In this document: in pieces, positions 42,701-52,920 of the stretch
Position numbering within the stretch: the stretch's first letter is position 1
Layout: each line of letters opens with the position of its first letter
Source of the DNA: Cryptococcus deneoformans JEC21
Lineage: Eukaryota > Basidiomycota > Tremellomycetes > Tremellales > Cryptococcaceae
Length of the DNA: 64,000 nt
Direction: 5' to 3'
NCBI RefSeq assembly: GCF_000091045.1
Contig: NC_006687.1
Span: 796,001 to 860,000 of the forward strand
Translations under genes and position numbers: made by a program
Notes under the pieces: generated by a model
Databases searched by the model: none
What the model saw: the letters and a program-made list of their open reading frames with translations, nothing else
What the model was told of the DNA's origin: nothing

Positions 42701-45123
42701 AGGTTACGTAAAGCCTCGTTGAGGCGGCGTTGTTGTGTTGCCGGCGAGTTGCACGTGCCTTGCGGCATCACAACCCATTCGTATAAACCCCAGGGAGTGC
42801 TGATTGCCGTTTTCTCGATATCGGGCTCGTGCATGAGCGTCTGAAAAAATGCATCGGTAAGGTCGAGTTTGGCGAAAACCTTGCCACGGGCGGCGCGTTG
42901 GAGAATGTCGTCAATGTTGGGAACCGGGGTGCGATCTTTAACCGTGACACTGTTGAGGCCGCGAAAATCGCAGAGGAACCGGAATTTGCCATTTTCTTTC
43001 TTAATGAGGAAAGCAGGGGCAGCCCAAGGGGAACTGGATGGACGGAGGCGGCCTGCGGTACGGTGTTTCTCGATTTCTTGTCGAAGGGTGTCGCGCCACG
43101 CTAACGGTACTCGAAATCCAGCTCGAGCGACAGGCATCGCATCAGGAAGAATGTTTATTCGGTGGCGGACTTGGGAGGTGGACGAACAAATGGGCGGGTA
43201 GTGGGAAACGTCAGAGATATTGGCTGGAAGGATGTCGGCAAATTCACGGAGGATGGCGTCGGAGTGGGAGTGGCGTTCAGTGCTTACAGTCGGGGATTCG
43301 ACTGGTGTGATGGAGTTGAGTTGTAGTTGCATAAGCGATGTATAGGATGACCCCCCTGCATTGAGGAGGTGATTTAAACGCTCCGCCCCATCAAATAGGC
43401 GGTGTTGACGACAGAACTGTAAACCGAGGATAAGGCGGTATCGTGGACCAAGGGCCATGGCGTAGAATGGGGTAGCGTTGTAGGTAGTGTCACCAATGAT
43501 TACATCCACTACATACTCCTGGTCTACGACTGGACCCGCCCGATTGTCTGCCATTTTGGTCCCCACCGGTATAATCGGCCGTCCTTGCCATCCCTGTTGC
43601 TCTGCGTACGCCCGGTCGACGACGTTGATGCCAGCGCCGCAATCAACGAGTGCTGGGACAGTGTCTCCGTCAGCCTTGAAATGGCAATTGACCATGATGA
43701 GAGGTACTGACCCAGCGAGCGCAGACGAGGCATCCTGTACTAGAGTGTCTGTGACAGGGTCGACAGCGAAAACGCCGTGGTGGTCGGACTCGTCGTCGTC
43801 AGCAAGGGAGACAAGGTTAGCGACCGGCACGGACGCGGAGGCGTTGGGCGGGGTGGAGGGGGGGCGGGTTGGGCAGATAAGGCGGTGATGGCCGACAACG
43901 CGGCATGAGAAACACGCGTTGATGCTTTGAAGATAGGCGCGGGCAGATCAGCCGGCGTCACCGAGGGGGAGCCGTTTGGCGGGGTCGAGCCAGTCGAGCT
44001 GTTGTGCGGTGTGGCCCTTCGTGGTGGTGGAGGGGGCGGGGGCGAGTTTGGCAATGAGTGGAGGCGCGGGGGCGGGAGCGATGACGTTGGCGACGGTTGG
44101 TGGGTGGCGGGGGCGTGTCGGCACCTGAAGGAAACGCGCCTCAAGCATGGCGTCATCGATGACGTCCATCATGATCTCGTATAGGTCGGCCGACGTTGCG
44201 GAGAGCACCGTTTTGCCTCATGCGCGGAGAGCAGCTTTGGTGCGGTGAGTAACCAAGGCATTGACACCGTCCAATAGCCGGCGGTTGATGTCCACGTCGC
44301 TGAGGGGGTCCTCGAAGTCATGAAGAATGCCTTGGTAACTGATAACAAGGTGAAAGAATGCATCGAACGCGGCGGGTGTGGTGTCCAAGCAGCGGAGCTG
44401 CATGAATCGGTGGCGGAGTTTGGACTCCCAGCCGCGGGCGAGAATGTGAGACTTAAGGGAGACTTGCCATGCATCCCAAGTTTCGGCGTGTTTGCCATGG
44501 AGCTCGAGCCACGTGGTGAACCGGCCGCCCGATTGGGAGATCGAGGTATTTGCCACAGAAATCTTCCACGCGTGCTCAGCCGGGCTGGGGCTCCAGTGTA
44601 GGAGGGCGTCACGGAAATAGGTCTCCAAGGCGAGGAGGTGGCGCTGGAGCGCGAACGGGTCGGCGGAGGAGTGAGTCCCAAGTCGCGGCGGGGAGATCTT
44701 GTCCGGGCGGGACCCGCGTGTGGAGGGGGGGACGTGACGGTCGTGGCCGGTGGTGGCTTGATCGGCTAGCGCTTGGGTGGAACGAAGGAGTCCGGCAACA
44801 ATAGATTTAAGCTCGTCGATCTCAGGAACGGCCGGGCCGGAAAAGGCAGTGGTGAGGCCCGGGGTCTTTCGGTAGATTGCACCCGTGGTATCGTGTACAG
44901 GGGTTGCGTAGTTTACCATCTTTTCGTCGGGTAGGTCAGGCACCGAAGGCACCGCGTTTGAAGTTGTGGGCGAAGCCAAATTTTCTCCGGAGCCCGCGGA
45001 CGATAGGTGGTCGTCCGTGAATGTGCCGAAGATGGGAACACCAGTGGGGTGATGCCCGATGATGGGACGGGAAGTCACCTCGTTGTACGCAATGATGGGT
45101 TGGCCCTGAGAATCGAACGCCAT
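39727..45123 (-). pseudogene. Gyp4-B gag-pol, two nonsense mutations and an LTR insertion
   Basis: I choose the start ATG at 45123 (MAFDSQGQ), which lies in the leader. An in-frame ATG at 45201 lies inside the LTR and is less likely. Relative to Gyp4-A, CGA became TGA at 44218-44220 and 43948-43950. The knuckle CFSCRVVGHHRLIC and the protease-like ALVDCGAGINVVD follow. RT has YVDDIIIWG; RNase H and integrase follow. The solo LTR at 40634-41066 interrupts the integrase core after MSTAYHPQTDG-type sequence. Downstream of it the frame resumes (40503 to 39727) and ends DVPQMFTQG. Confidence 0.9.
40634..41066 (+). repeat. solo Gyp2 LTR (433 bp) with CTGTG duplication
   Basis: A complete LTR without internal region, flanked by CTGTG at 40629-40633 and 41067-41071. 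The uninterrupted target GATATGCTGTGGACATC is present at 5751 onward. It is the result of LTR-LTR recombination within one insertion. It differs from Gyp2-B LTRs by a few bases. Confidence 0.95.
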
Positions 45124-45183
45124 GATGTATGTTGGTGTGGTGGAGTGTGGTGTGAATTGATTTGGGTAATGAGTTTGAAAAAA

Positions 45184-45213
45184 AGTGTAAGGTCCGGACA
45201 ATAGACCTTCACT
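45184..45213 (-). promoter_or_regulatory. U5/leader junction hairpin, Gyp4-B
   Basis: Sense strand reads AGTG, AAGGTC, loop TATTGTCCG, GACCTT, A, CACT and then T7. The arms are unlike those of Gyp1, Gyp2 or Gyp3 but fully complementary. Confidence 0.6.
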
Positions 45214-46142
45214 GAACTGGTGGGGCTAGCTCGGAGGGACAAGGCTTGGAGAGAACTGGTGGGCTCTTAGGGCTGGCAGGGCTCGAGGCTTAACTTCGGA
45301 CTGGAGAGAAGCAAACAAGATCCCAAATGCATATGCTGATTATGTCCTATCAGCGACTAGTAAAGGAGACAAGATGAAGAATTGATAGGAACAAGAGGAG
45401 AAGGCAAGGTACTTGTGACTGTAAGGTCGGAAGAAGGAAAAGGTTGAACACAACAAGGATAAAAGAATAAAGGAATTTTGTGTGAAACCCAAAGAGCCCG
45501 AAGCTTACCTGATTATGTCCTATCAGCGACTAGTAAAGGAGACAAGATGAAGAATTGATAGGAACACTGATCAGGATTAGCCAGGGGGTCTGAGGGGAGA
45601 AGGTAGCTAGTAGAGAGCTCTGCTTACAGAGGAGAAGGCAAGGTACTTGTGACTGTAAGGTCGGAAGAAGGAAAAGGTTGAACACAACAAGGATAAAAGA
45701 ATAAAGGAATTTGTGTGTCAACCTTTCCATGCACTTTGCCTTCGCTCTCGAAACCAGTCGCGACCAAAGCCCGGTAAACACCGGGGCTTGTGGCATGAAA
45801 AATCGGACAAGAAACTCGGACTTAGGACGAGAAATGGAAGAGAAAATAAGAAGAGAAAAAGCGGAAGTAAATTAATGCACGTGACCTGGGAAGGAGAGTG
45901 CGGATGGAATTTGATGCGCGCGACTTGGAGGAAAGGAGCAGAAGTAAATTGAGACGCGGCTCGGAGAAACAGGGGAAAAATAAAGCACGTGACCTGGGAG
46001 AAAGGAGAGCGGATGCAATTTGACGCGCGCAACTTGGGGGAAGAAGCGGAAGTAAATTGAAACGCGGCTCGAAATTAGAAGCTGGGGAAAGTGGTGACCT
46101 CATGAGATGTGGGTCAACTGGGTCGGAGGCTAGCCTCTTACA
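45186..46142 (-). repeat. Gyp4-B 5' LTR (957 bp)
   Basis: Plus view TGTAAGGTCCGG to CTCTTACA. Internal direct repeats of roughly 200 bp occur: TATCAGCGACTAGTAAAGGAG and GGCAAGGTACTTGTGACTG each appear twice. It ends in the palindrome GAGGCTAGCCTC (46126-46137). Confidence 0.9.
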
Positions 46143-46899
46143 GATAGGAACAAGAGGAGAAGGCAAGGTACTTGTGACTGTAAGGTCGGAAGAAGGAAAG
46201 GTTGAACACAACAAGGATAAAAGAATCAAGGAAATTGTGTGTAACCCAAAGAGCCCGAAGCTTACCTGATTATGTCCTATCAGCGACTAGTAAAGGAGAC
46301 AAGATGAAGAATTGATAGGAACACTGATCAGGATTAGCCAGGGGGTCTGAGGGGAGAAGGCAACTGGTAGAGAGCTCTGCTTACAGAGGAGAAGGCAAGG
46401 TACTTGTGACTGTAAGGTCGGAAGAAGGAAAGGTTGAACACAACAAGGATAAAAGAATAAAGGAATTTGTGTGTCAACCTTTCCATGTACTTTGCCTTCG
46501 CTCTCGAAACCAGTCGCGACCAAAGCTCCGGTAAACACCGGGGCTTGTGGCATGAAAAATCGGACAAGAAACTCGGACTTAGGACGAGAAATGGAAGAGA
46601 AAATAAGGAGAGAAAAAGCGGAAGTAAAATAATGCACGTGACCTGGGAGGAAGAGTGCGGATGGAATTTGACGCGCGCGACTTGGAGGAAAGGAGCAGAA
46701 GTAAATTGAGACGCGGCTCGGAGAAACAGGGGAAAAATAAAGCACGTGACCTGGGAGAAAGGAGAGCGGATGCAATTTGACGCGCGCAACTTGGGGGAAG
46801 AAGCGGAAGTAAATTGAAACGCGGCTCGAAATTAGAAGCTGGGGAAAGTGGTGACCTCATGAGATGTGGGTCAACTGGGTCAGAGGCTAGCCTCTTACA
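46143..46899 (-). repeat. second Gyp4 LTR, truncated (757 bp)
   Basis: It starts at an interior point of the LTR (GATAGGAACAAGAGG, equal to 45384) directly after the complete LTR and runs to CTCTTACA. Beyond it Gyp2-C begins with ATCAC. It is not a tandem duplication of a full LTR. Confidence 0.88.
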
Positions 46900-48255
46900 A
46901 TCACCCAGTTTGTCACAAAAAACTTCTGCAAATTCGTTCTTGAGTTGTGCAATGATCTCGGCGTAGGAAGCAGTTTCGGCCGCACCGAGAGAGACAAAAT
47001 TTGATGAAGGAATCGCCGAAAATTTGGTGGTTAGCACCGAAGGCTGAGGTGCGACAGGAGTTTGCGAAACTTTTGACTTGTGAAAAATTTTGGAGTGAGG
47101 CATGGGAACGGTGATGTCAGTCCCAGTGAGAGGAGAAATTTTCGCGGCATGTGAAACTGAGGGGTGACTCGTGGGAACGGTGACGTCTTCGGTTGGCGCA
47201 GCAGCAGTTGTCGAAACTTTTGACTTGTGAAAAATTTTGGAGTGGCGCATGGGAACAGTGACGTCAGTCCCGGCGAGAGGAGAAATTTTCACATCATGAG
47301 AAACTGGTGGGGGACTCGTGGGAACGGCGACGTCATTGCCGGTGAGAACTTTCCCAGAGTTGCTCAAGAGACGCTGAAAAGGAGGACTTTGATCAAGTAG
47401 ATGATAGCGCTTGCAGAAATTGAGACCCAAGATCCCATCATATGTACCGTTCAACTCCATGACAACTCCTTCGCCTGAATATATTGCATGTCGAACCCTA
47501 AACATTCCACTCGTCACATCTCTGACTACCGGCCCAGGTTTCCCACCAGCCAACCGCACAGTACGCTCCACTGCGTCCTTTCGGACTTTCCAACCTAGTC
47601 TAGCTACCACTGACGGATCAAAGAAGGATGTACCAGTGCCCGTGTCGAGGAGAAATCGGAGAGGAGGGGGAGGGGCAATCGAGGTACGTCCGTCAGCGGC
47701 AGCAGAGGCTTGAATGACTAGAGGAGGATGAAACAGTGCATACGAGGTCTCGTCTGAGTCAATAGACATCTCAAGCTGGAGATGGTCGTCAAGCTGACTG
47801 GTAAGTTCTTGGATGAGAACCTCGTGGTTGTCGACGGGGCAAGAGTTGACACGCGTAGGACCACGGCGGTTGGGACAGGTTTTGAAGTTGTGGCCCACCT
47901 TGCGGCAGTCATTGCATCAGTTTTCTTTGGCGAAAAGTTCGCGAATGTGTTTACCGGCAGGAGAGAGATAGTAAGGTAGGGGGTTTTGAGCTTGATAATA
48001 GTGACTGATTGGATGAGCCAGGTGCGGTTGGGTCTGCGAGGTGACCGAGGCTTGAGGTTTGATGCGAGCATGAGTGGGTTGATCCCGGTTCTCCTCCAAG
48101 TACTTGGCAACTGTCAGTTCTAACAGGTTGCGTACCTCGTCCAAGCTTCCATTCCTGAACTCCGGCATCATCATCAAACGAATGAATAACGTCTCGGGAC
48201 AAGCGCCGCAGTAAAGGGTGGCCATAGAGGTGTCACTGGGATAGAGGTCAGTGCC
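46900..48255 (-). pseudogene. Gyp2-C gag-protease segment
   Basis: This is an internal piece of the Gyp2 frame. It runs from mid gag (TDLYPSDTSMATLY) through the knuckle and protease to just before RT (FAEVFCDKLGD). CGA to TGA at 47917-47919 stops it inside the knuckle (KEN*CNDCRK). The protease Asp triad reads DTGTG where Gyp2-B has DTGAG. The linker between protease and RT carries a tandem duplication of about 43 residues (two copies of HSKIFHKSKV) compared with one in Gyp2-B. Confidence 0.9.
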
Positions 48256-48756
48256 TGTAGGCACTGGGGGTGCCTCACTGCGTTCGATTGGCATTCGAGA
48301 AGGATGGGCGTTCATGGTATAGGTGTAGAGGGCGTTCGGATGCGTTCGAGGAAGCGTTCGGTGTTTGTTTATAGTTATAGTGGTCTACTGGATGCGAAAC
48401 TAGCAATGGTTGATATGCATGAGTTTTGCTTAGAGAAAGAGAAAACTATAACTATGTATGAGATCTATATATATATATATGTATGGATGTATGCAGAAAC
48501 AAACAGAAGTCCATCGAAAAAAAGGGACAGAGATCCGGCGAAGTCCGCCGCCGCGTCTCGGCAGCAATTGCCGGTCCTATGCATGAGAGTAAATATCATG
48601 CATAGGATAAGGCCGGACAGAGCTCGATGCCGCGTTTCGGCGAAGTCCGAAAGACGCGTTTCGGCATCAAATCTCACCTACCAACATCGACCAATGCATA
48701 GGAATAAATCCTATCATATGGTGAGAACGAGTGGTGGTAAGGGCTCTGCACTTACA
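48256..48756 (-). repeat. Gyp1-type LTR (501 bp) without matching flanks
   Basis: Complete from TGTAGGCACTGG to TGCACTTACA (plus view). The left flank is Gyp2-C gag (GTGCC), the right flank Gyp5-B gag (GAGTG). With no internal region and no target duplication, it fits recombination between two separate insertions. Confidence 0.9.
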
Positions 48757-48873
48757 GAGTGCAAGTGTGTCGTCCTGCTTCTGGGCACAGCCAACAAGGC
48801 ACTCCAAAAGCGCTGCAGTAGGGGATTCGGAAGGTGAGTCCTCCACTGCTCCTTTAGTGGGTTTCGGCGGCAT
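48757..48873 (-). pseudogene. Gyp5-B gag start, 39 codons
   Basis: It starts MPPKPTKGAV at 48873 and is identical to Gyp5 gag as far as KQDDTLAL, where the Gyp1-type LTR begins. The leader 48874-48916 links it to its LTR. Confidence 0.88.
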
Positions 48874-48914
48874 CGTAGATATTGCGATTCGTGGGAAAGG
48901 CTAGTTTGAAAAAA

Positions 48915-48940
48915 AGTGTAGGCACTGTGGGTGCCTCACT
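48915..48940 (-). promoter_or_regulatory. U5/leader junction hairpin, Gyp5-B
   Basis: Same arms as in Gyp5 (AGGCAC and GTGCCT), followed by a T run in the sense strand. Confidence 0.55.
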
Positions 48941-49422
48941 GCGTTCGGACAGGGTTCGTTGAGCGTTCGAGAGGAAATGAGGTTCGAGAAAGCATTCGAG
49001 GAGAGCGTTCGTAGAGGTGTAAAATAGTTATAGTTGTCTGAATGGACGCAAACTAGCACGGGAACATGCATTAAGTTTGCTAGGTAAAAGGAGAACTATA
49101 ACTATGTACCAATATATATATATATATGAATGAATAAAGAACCAAACAGAAGCCCATCGAAAAAGGGAGGCGGAGATCCGGCGATATCCGCTGACGCGCC
49201 TCGGCAGCAATTGCCAGTCCTATGCATGTGAATAAAATAAATAAAATGTCATGCATAGGACAAAAGCCGGTCAAAGCCCGATGTCGCATTTCGGCTACAG
49301 GCTGGGTACAGCCGGTGCCGCGTTTCAGCATCAATTTTCTCACCAGCCAACATCGTCCTATGCATAGGAATAAATCCTACCCTGTGGTGAGAACGAGTGG
49401 TGGTGAGGGCTCTGCACTTACA
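48917..49422 (-). repeat. Gyp5-B 5' LTR (506 bp)
   Basis: A complete but diverged Gyp5-type LTR, TGTAGGCACTGTG to TGCACTTACA in plus view. The right flank GATGG lies in Gyp6 pol. Confidence 0.9.
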
Positions 49423-51111
49423 GATGGCCTTGATTTTCTCAGGGTTTGTGGATACCCTGTTATGCAAGATTTGGAAACCTAAGAAGAGAAGAGAGGTTTG
49501 TGCGAACTCACATTTGCTTGCCTTGAGATACAAGGATGCGGAGCGTACTCGATCAAAGACCTGAATGGTGAGTCGATGTAGCTCTTCTTGAGAGGCAGCA
49601 TAAATGAGAATGTCGTTGATATAGATGGTGACACCTTTTCCCAGCAAGTCACGGAAGACATTGTTGAGAAAGTGTTGGAAGGTGGCGGGAGCGTTGCGAA
49701 GACCATCTTGGATGACCAAGGATTCAAACATACCATATTGGGTATGAAATGTGGTGAGTGGTTCGTGCCCAGGACTAATGCGCAGAAGTTGATATGTGCC
49801 TACAAGGTCGAGTTTGGTGAAGAACTTCGCCTTTGAAAGGTCGCTAATAATCTGGCTGATCAGGGGTAGAGGATAGGCATCAGGTTTGGTGACACGGTTG
49901 ACTTGTCGATAGTCTACTACCATGCGAAACCTTCCATCTTTCTTTGGAACGAAAAACATAGGCACACCATAAGAAGATTTGCTTGGCCGAATATGACTGG
50001 CGGCGGTTTCTCGCTCAAAGGTGTCCAAGAGTGCCTTGTGCTGATCTTCGGTGAGTTGATAGAGAGGTGGTGATGAAAGTTTTGCTTCAGGTAATAAGTT
50101 GATGGTCATATCATACTGACGATGAGGCGGTAGCATTTTGGTACCCAAAGATGGCCGGAAGATGTCGATGTAATCATGGAATTGTGTTGGTAGAACTTCA
50201 AGTAATTCAGCAGTTTCGACCGCAAATTCTTCAGGAGTAAGGATCTCTGAGAACTGAGGTCCGAGAGTTTTGAGGTCATCGAAGTCAAGTGAATCACTGG
50301 GGAAGGAGTCGACGGAGACAGCTCGAAGGAGGGCGTCGTTGTTGACAGAGGGGTCGAGAGCCAAGGAAAGCGAGTGATTGTCAGGAGTACTGTCGGAAGA
50401 CGAGATGGCTGGCTGACCCGAGAAAGAAGAGGAACCCCAGCGACTAGGGGACGCGATTGGAATGGCGTTACTTGAGGTAATTGATGGAGAAGAGGAAGGA
50501 AGAGTGAGCTGGATACGACGTTGCGCATGGTCCAGAATTGCTTGATATTGGGCTAACCAGTCATCTCCTAGGACAATATCGGCGCCGGCAAGCCTAGTGA
50601 CGTAGAGTGTTGTGAAAAGAGAGGCAAGACCATTTTGGAGTACGAGAGGAAGGTTGACGATGTGTGTGATGGGACCACTGGAGGAAGGGCATCCGTCAAA
50701 CATTTGAAGAGGAGACGGTGTCTCAAGGGTACGTCGAAATGGTTGGATTGAAGGATGGTTTGCGAGTGATATGTCGATGAAGGAGCCTTTGGCTCCTGAA
50801 TCCCAGAGGACTCGAAGCGTATGAGAGGTGGGGGCTTGTTGGTTAAGAGTAGGAATGGGAATATTAATCACTGAGATTGCTTGATCTGGTTCGAGCGAGA
50901 ATGAAACCTTTTTTTGAAGTTTTGAAGTTTTCGAAGTTTGGTTCTGTTTTTGTGTTTGTTGGATTTTAGCTGATGCAACCAGATTTTTTGAAACTGAAGA
51001 AGTGGAAGAACTTGACACCTGGGGTATATTGATTGCAGACAGTCGTGGAGAAATTGTAGGGAATTGCCCATTGGAGAGATCTCCTATCCCCATCGGGCCG
51101 AATCTTTTCCC
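49423..51111 (-). pseudogene. Gyp6 pol: protease and partial RT
   Basis: The frame is entered by -1 shift from gag. The first in-frame ATG is at 51093 (MGIGDLS), but translation probably enters through the slippery site at 51105-51111. The protease is LWDSGAKGSFID. RT has FVPKKDGRFRMVVDYR and KLDL, but QDGLRNAPA in place of PFGLTNAPA and YIND where YxDD is required (AAC at 49615-49617). The RT end, RNase H and integrase are missing. The frame is open but the enzyme is unlikely to work. Confidence 0.88.
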
Positions 51112-52100
51112 TTCTTAGGGCAGGTATCGACTGGGTGACCGGCATCTCCACAATACATGCAGAGTTTGTTTGCTCGGCAGCGATCCTTTTCTTCACTGGG
51201 CAATGGACCAATACAATGGGGTGGGGGGTTGTTGGTTTGAATACCGGTAGCATTTTGAGACGGCAAGTGTTTCGGCATGTTGGGGTTTGTGTTGCGGGGA
51301 AATTTTTGGGTTGAAGCTTGGAGTTCACGCTTCTCTTTCTCATGCTCTCTGAGTCGGTTGTCCAGAGGAACTACAAAGTCCATCAGTTGGTCAATGGAAC
51401 TTACTTCTAATTCTCCCTGCCTGACGATTTCATCCTTCAACTCCCCAGCCATTTTGTCAATAGCATTCTCCACCAGTATTTCGGAGTCAGGGGACCATCC
51501 CAGTATGGCGACCAATTGGTTGAATTTTAGGAAAAACTCGCTTGCTGAGCCCTGCTGGCGGAGCTTGCGCATTTCCCTCTTGGCATTTCCCTTCTCATCT
51601 GAGTCTCCCCAATGGCGACGGAGGTACTTAAGGAATTCCTCATAGTTGTGGAAGAGTTCCGGTTGCTGTGCACAGTTCATCAGCGGGTGGAGGGATTTCA
51701 TTACCTTATGCTGGCAATGGCTGATAATGAAGTTGATTTTTGGCTTATCACCGTTGAAGGTCCCTGGGTAGCAGTCCATATAAAGGACACAGGAGGTTAG
51801 GAAGTTTTCCAACTCGGTGGGATTCCCACTAAACGAGTCGGGTTCTTTGGCTAGGTGCCTGGTTTCGGGTGCCTGAGAGTTTGTTGTGATAGAGGTAGTA
51901 TTCGTTGAAAACCTTTCAAGGATCTCCAGCATCCTGAGCTGGACGAGATCGGATGTGGAGGGGGGGACAGAGGTTGCTGATTCTTGAACAGGGGGGTTGG
52001 GGGGAGTTGGTAATGAGTCGGGGGATTGAATTGGTCCTTCCTCGTTGGAGGACTGACCGGCCGACCGGGTGTTATATGGGATGTTGGGGAGAGGCGCCAT
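51084..52100 (-). CDS. Gyp6 gag (338 aa)
   Basis: It starts MAPLPNIPYN at 52100. A proline-rich N-terminus of about 60 residues is followed by a retrotransposon gag core (GNPTELENFLTSC, RRHWGDSDEKGNAKREM, LRQQGSASEFFLKFNQL) and a C-terminal zinc knuckle CMYCGDAGHPVDTC at about residues 318-331. Family-typical length. It is still open despite the damaged pol. Confidence 0.9.
   Translation of the reverse strand: MAPLPNIPYNTRSAGQSSNEEGPIQSPDSLPTPPNPPVQESATSVPPSTSDLVQLRMLEILERFSTNTTSITTNSQAPETRHLAKEPDSFSGNPTELENFLTSCVLYMDCYPGTFNGDKPKINFIISHCQHKVMKSLHPLMNCAQQPELFHNYEEFLKYLRRHWGDSDEKGNAKREMRKLRQQGSASEFFLKFNQLVAILGWSPDSEILVENAIDKMAGELKDEIVRQGELEVSSIDQLMDFVVPLDNRLREHEKEKRELQASTQKFPRNTNPNMPKHLPSQNATGIQTNNPPPHCIGPLPSEEKDRCRANKLCMYCGDAGHPVDTCPKKGKDSARWG
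51105..51111 (-). promoter_or_regulatory. GGGAAAA -1 frameshift site, gag/pol of Gyp6
   Basis: On the minus strand AAG AAG GGA AAA GAT holds the heptamer G GGA AAA in the X XXY YYZ phase. Gag stops at 51084-51086. A -1 shift at this site enters the pol frame without meeting a stop. Gag and pol frames overlap here and are offset by -1, as the site requires. Confidence 0.7.
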
Positions 52101-52194
52101 GATGGTGAATGGGTTGGGTATGTATAGGTAAAAAGAAAGACAATATAGATAGAAAAAGAAGAGAAGAGCGTCGGTATGAGAAAAATCAATACAC

Positions 52195-52808
52195 TGTCAC
52201 GGGCGTCACGTCAGTCAGCATAGCTGCCCGGCACTCAACTCGGATGATGTAGAACTCGACGATTGAAAGTGAAGGATTCACGCCTAGCAGAGCCGGACGG
52301 AAGGATTGCCAGGCTGACAGAACAGAAGCTGGACTTAAAGGAAGGAATAGCCAGGGCCTGAAGGAGCAGGAGCTGGACTAAGGGCTGACTGAAGCGACTT
52401 AAAAGAAAAGAATGCTCGGAGGCAAGGTAGTGAGAAAGGACAACAGTATTGATTTTCTAAGGACTATGAAAACTACGAAAGACTATCTTCTTATATACCT
52501 TTCCTTCCTTCTGCTTACTCATCTCTCTCAGGATAAAGATGTTGCTAACTCATGGCGGGAATGGGGCTGTCGGACCGGAGGGGATGAAGAACACTGACCA
52601 AGTGTCGGGGAAGAAGAGGAAGATGCTGACCAGGCGAAAAGAAAGAAGAGGCAAGCCGAAGATATTTTGTTGACTTTTCAAGAGTCGGTCGGTAAATCAC
52701 AGTCGTCTGAGGTGGAGGTGTTTGGTTATGCCAGAGACAAGGTGGAATGTCAGTCCATTGCCCGGCTGCAGATGCTGGAGAGTGCGACTCTTGCATAATA
52801 TCGTGACA
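52195..52808 (-). repeat. Gyp6 5' LTR (614 bp)
   Basis: Plus view TGTCACGGGCG to ATATCGTGACA, with 7-bp inverted ends TGTCACG/CGTGACA. The next sense bases GTGTATTGATTT do not look like a tRNA-CCA primer site, and the U5 hairpin of Gyp1-5 is absent. Confidence 0.85.
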
Positions 52809-52920
52809 TGGTTAATACAGATTTATAAATAAATAATGTAGAAAAACATAAATAAAATAAATGAATAAATTCTTATTTTTTAGTCCAAAAAACAAACCCA
52901 TAAAGAAGCTCGAATTAAGG

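Larger units (their letters stand above)
39690..46142 (-). mobile_element. Gyp4-B, Ty3/gypsy element without 3' LTR
   Basis: The 5' LTR is 45186-46142 (957 bp). Gag-pol runs 45123-39727. Only 37 bp remain after the stop codon before Gyp5 begins. A solo Gyp2 LTR interrupts the integrase. Two nonsense mutations lie in gag. This copy preserves the region deleted from Gyp4-A and is the reference for the family here. Confidence 0.9.
49423..52808 (-). mobile_element. Gyp6, older Ty3/gypsy element, 3' end lost
   Basis: It has a 5' LTR (52195-52808), a 94-bp leader, a separate gag frame and a pol frame in -1 relation that is cut in RT by the Gyp5-B LTR. It is a lineage distinct from Gyp1-5: different gag, and LTR ends TGTCACG...CGTGACA. 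Right flank TGGTT; the left flank is lost. Confidence 0.9.

Noticed and set aside
45186..45201. Gyp4-B gag start at 45201, inside the LTR
   Set aside because: A start in U5 is possible in principle, but the ATG at 45123 in the leader is the simpler choice.
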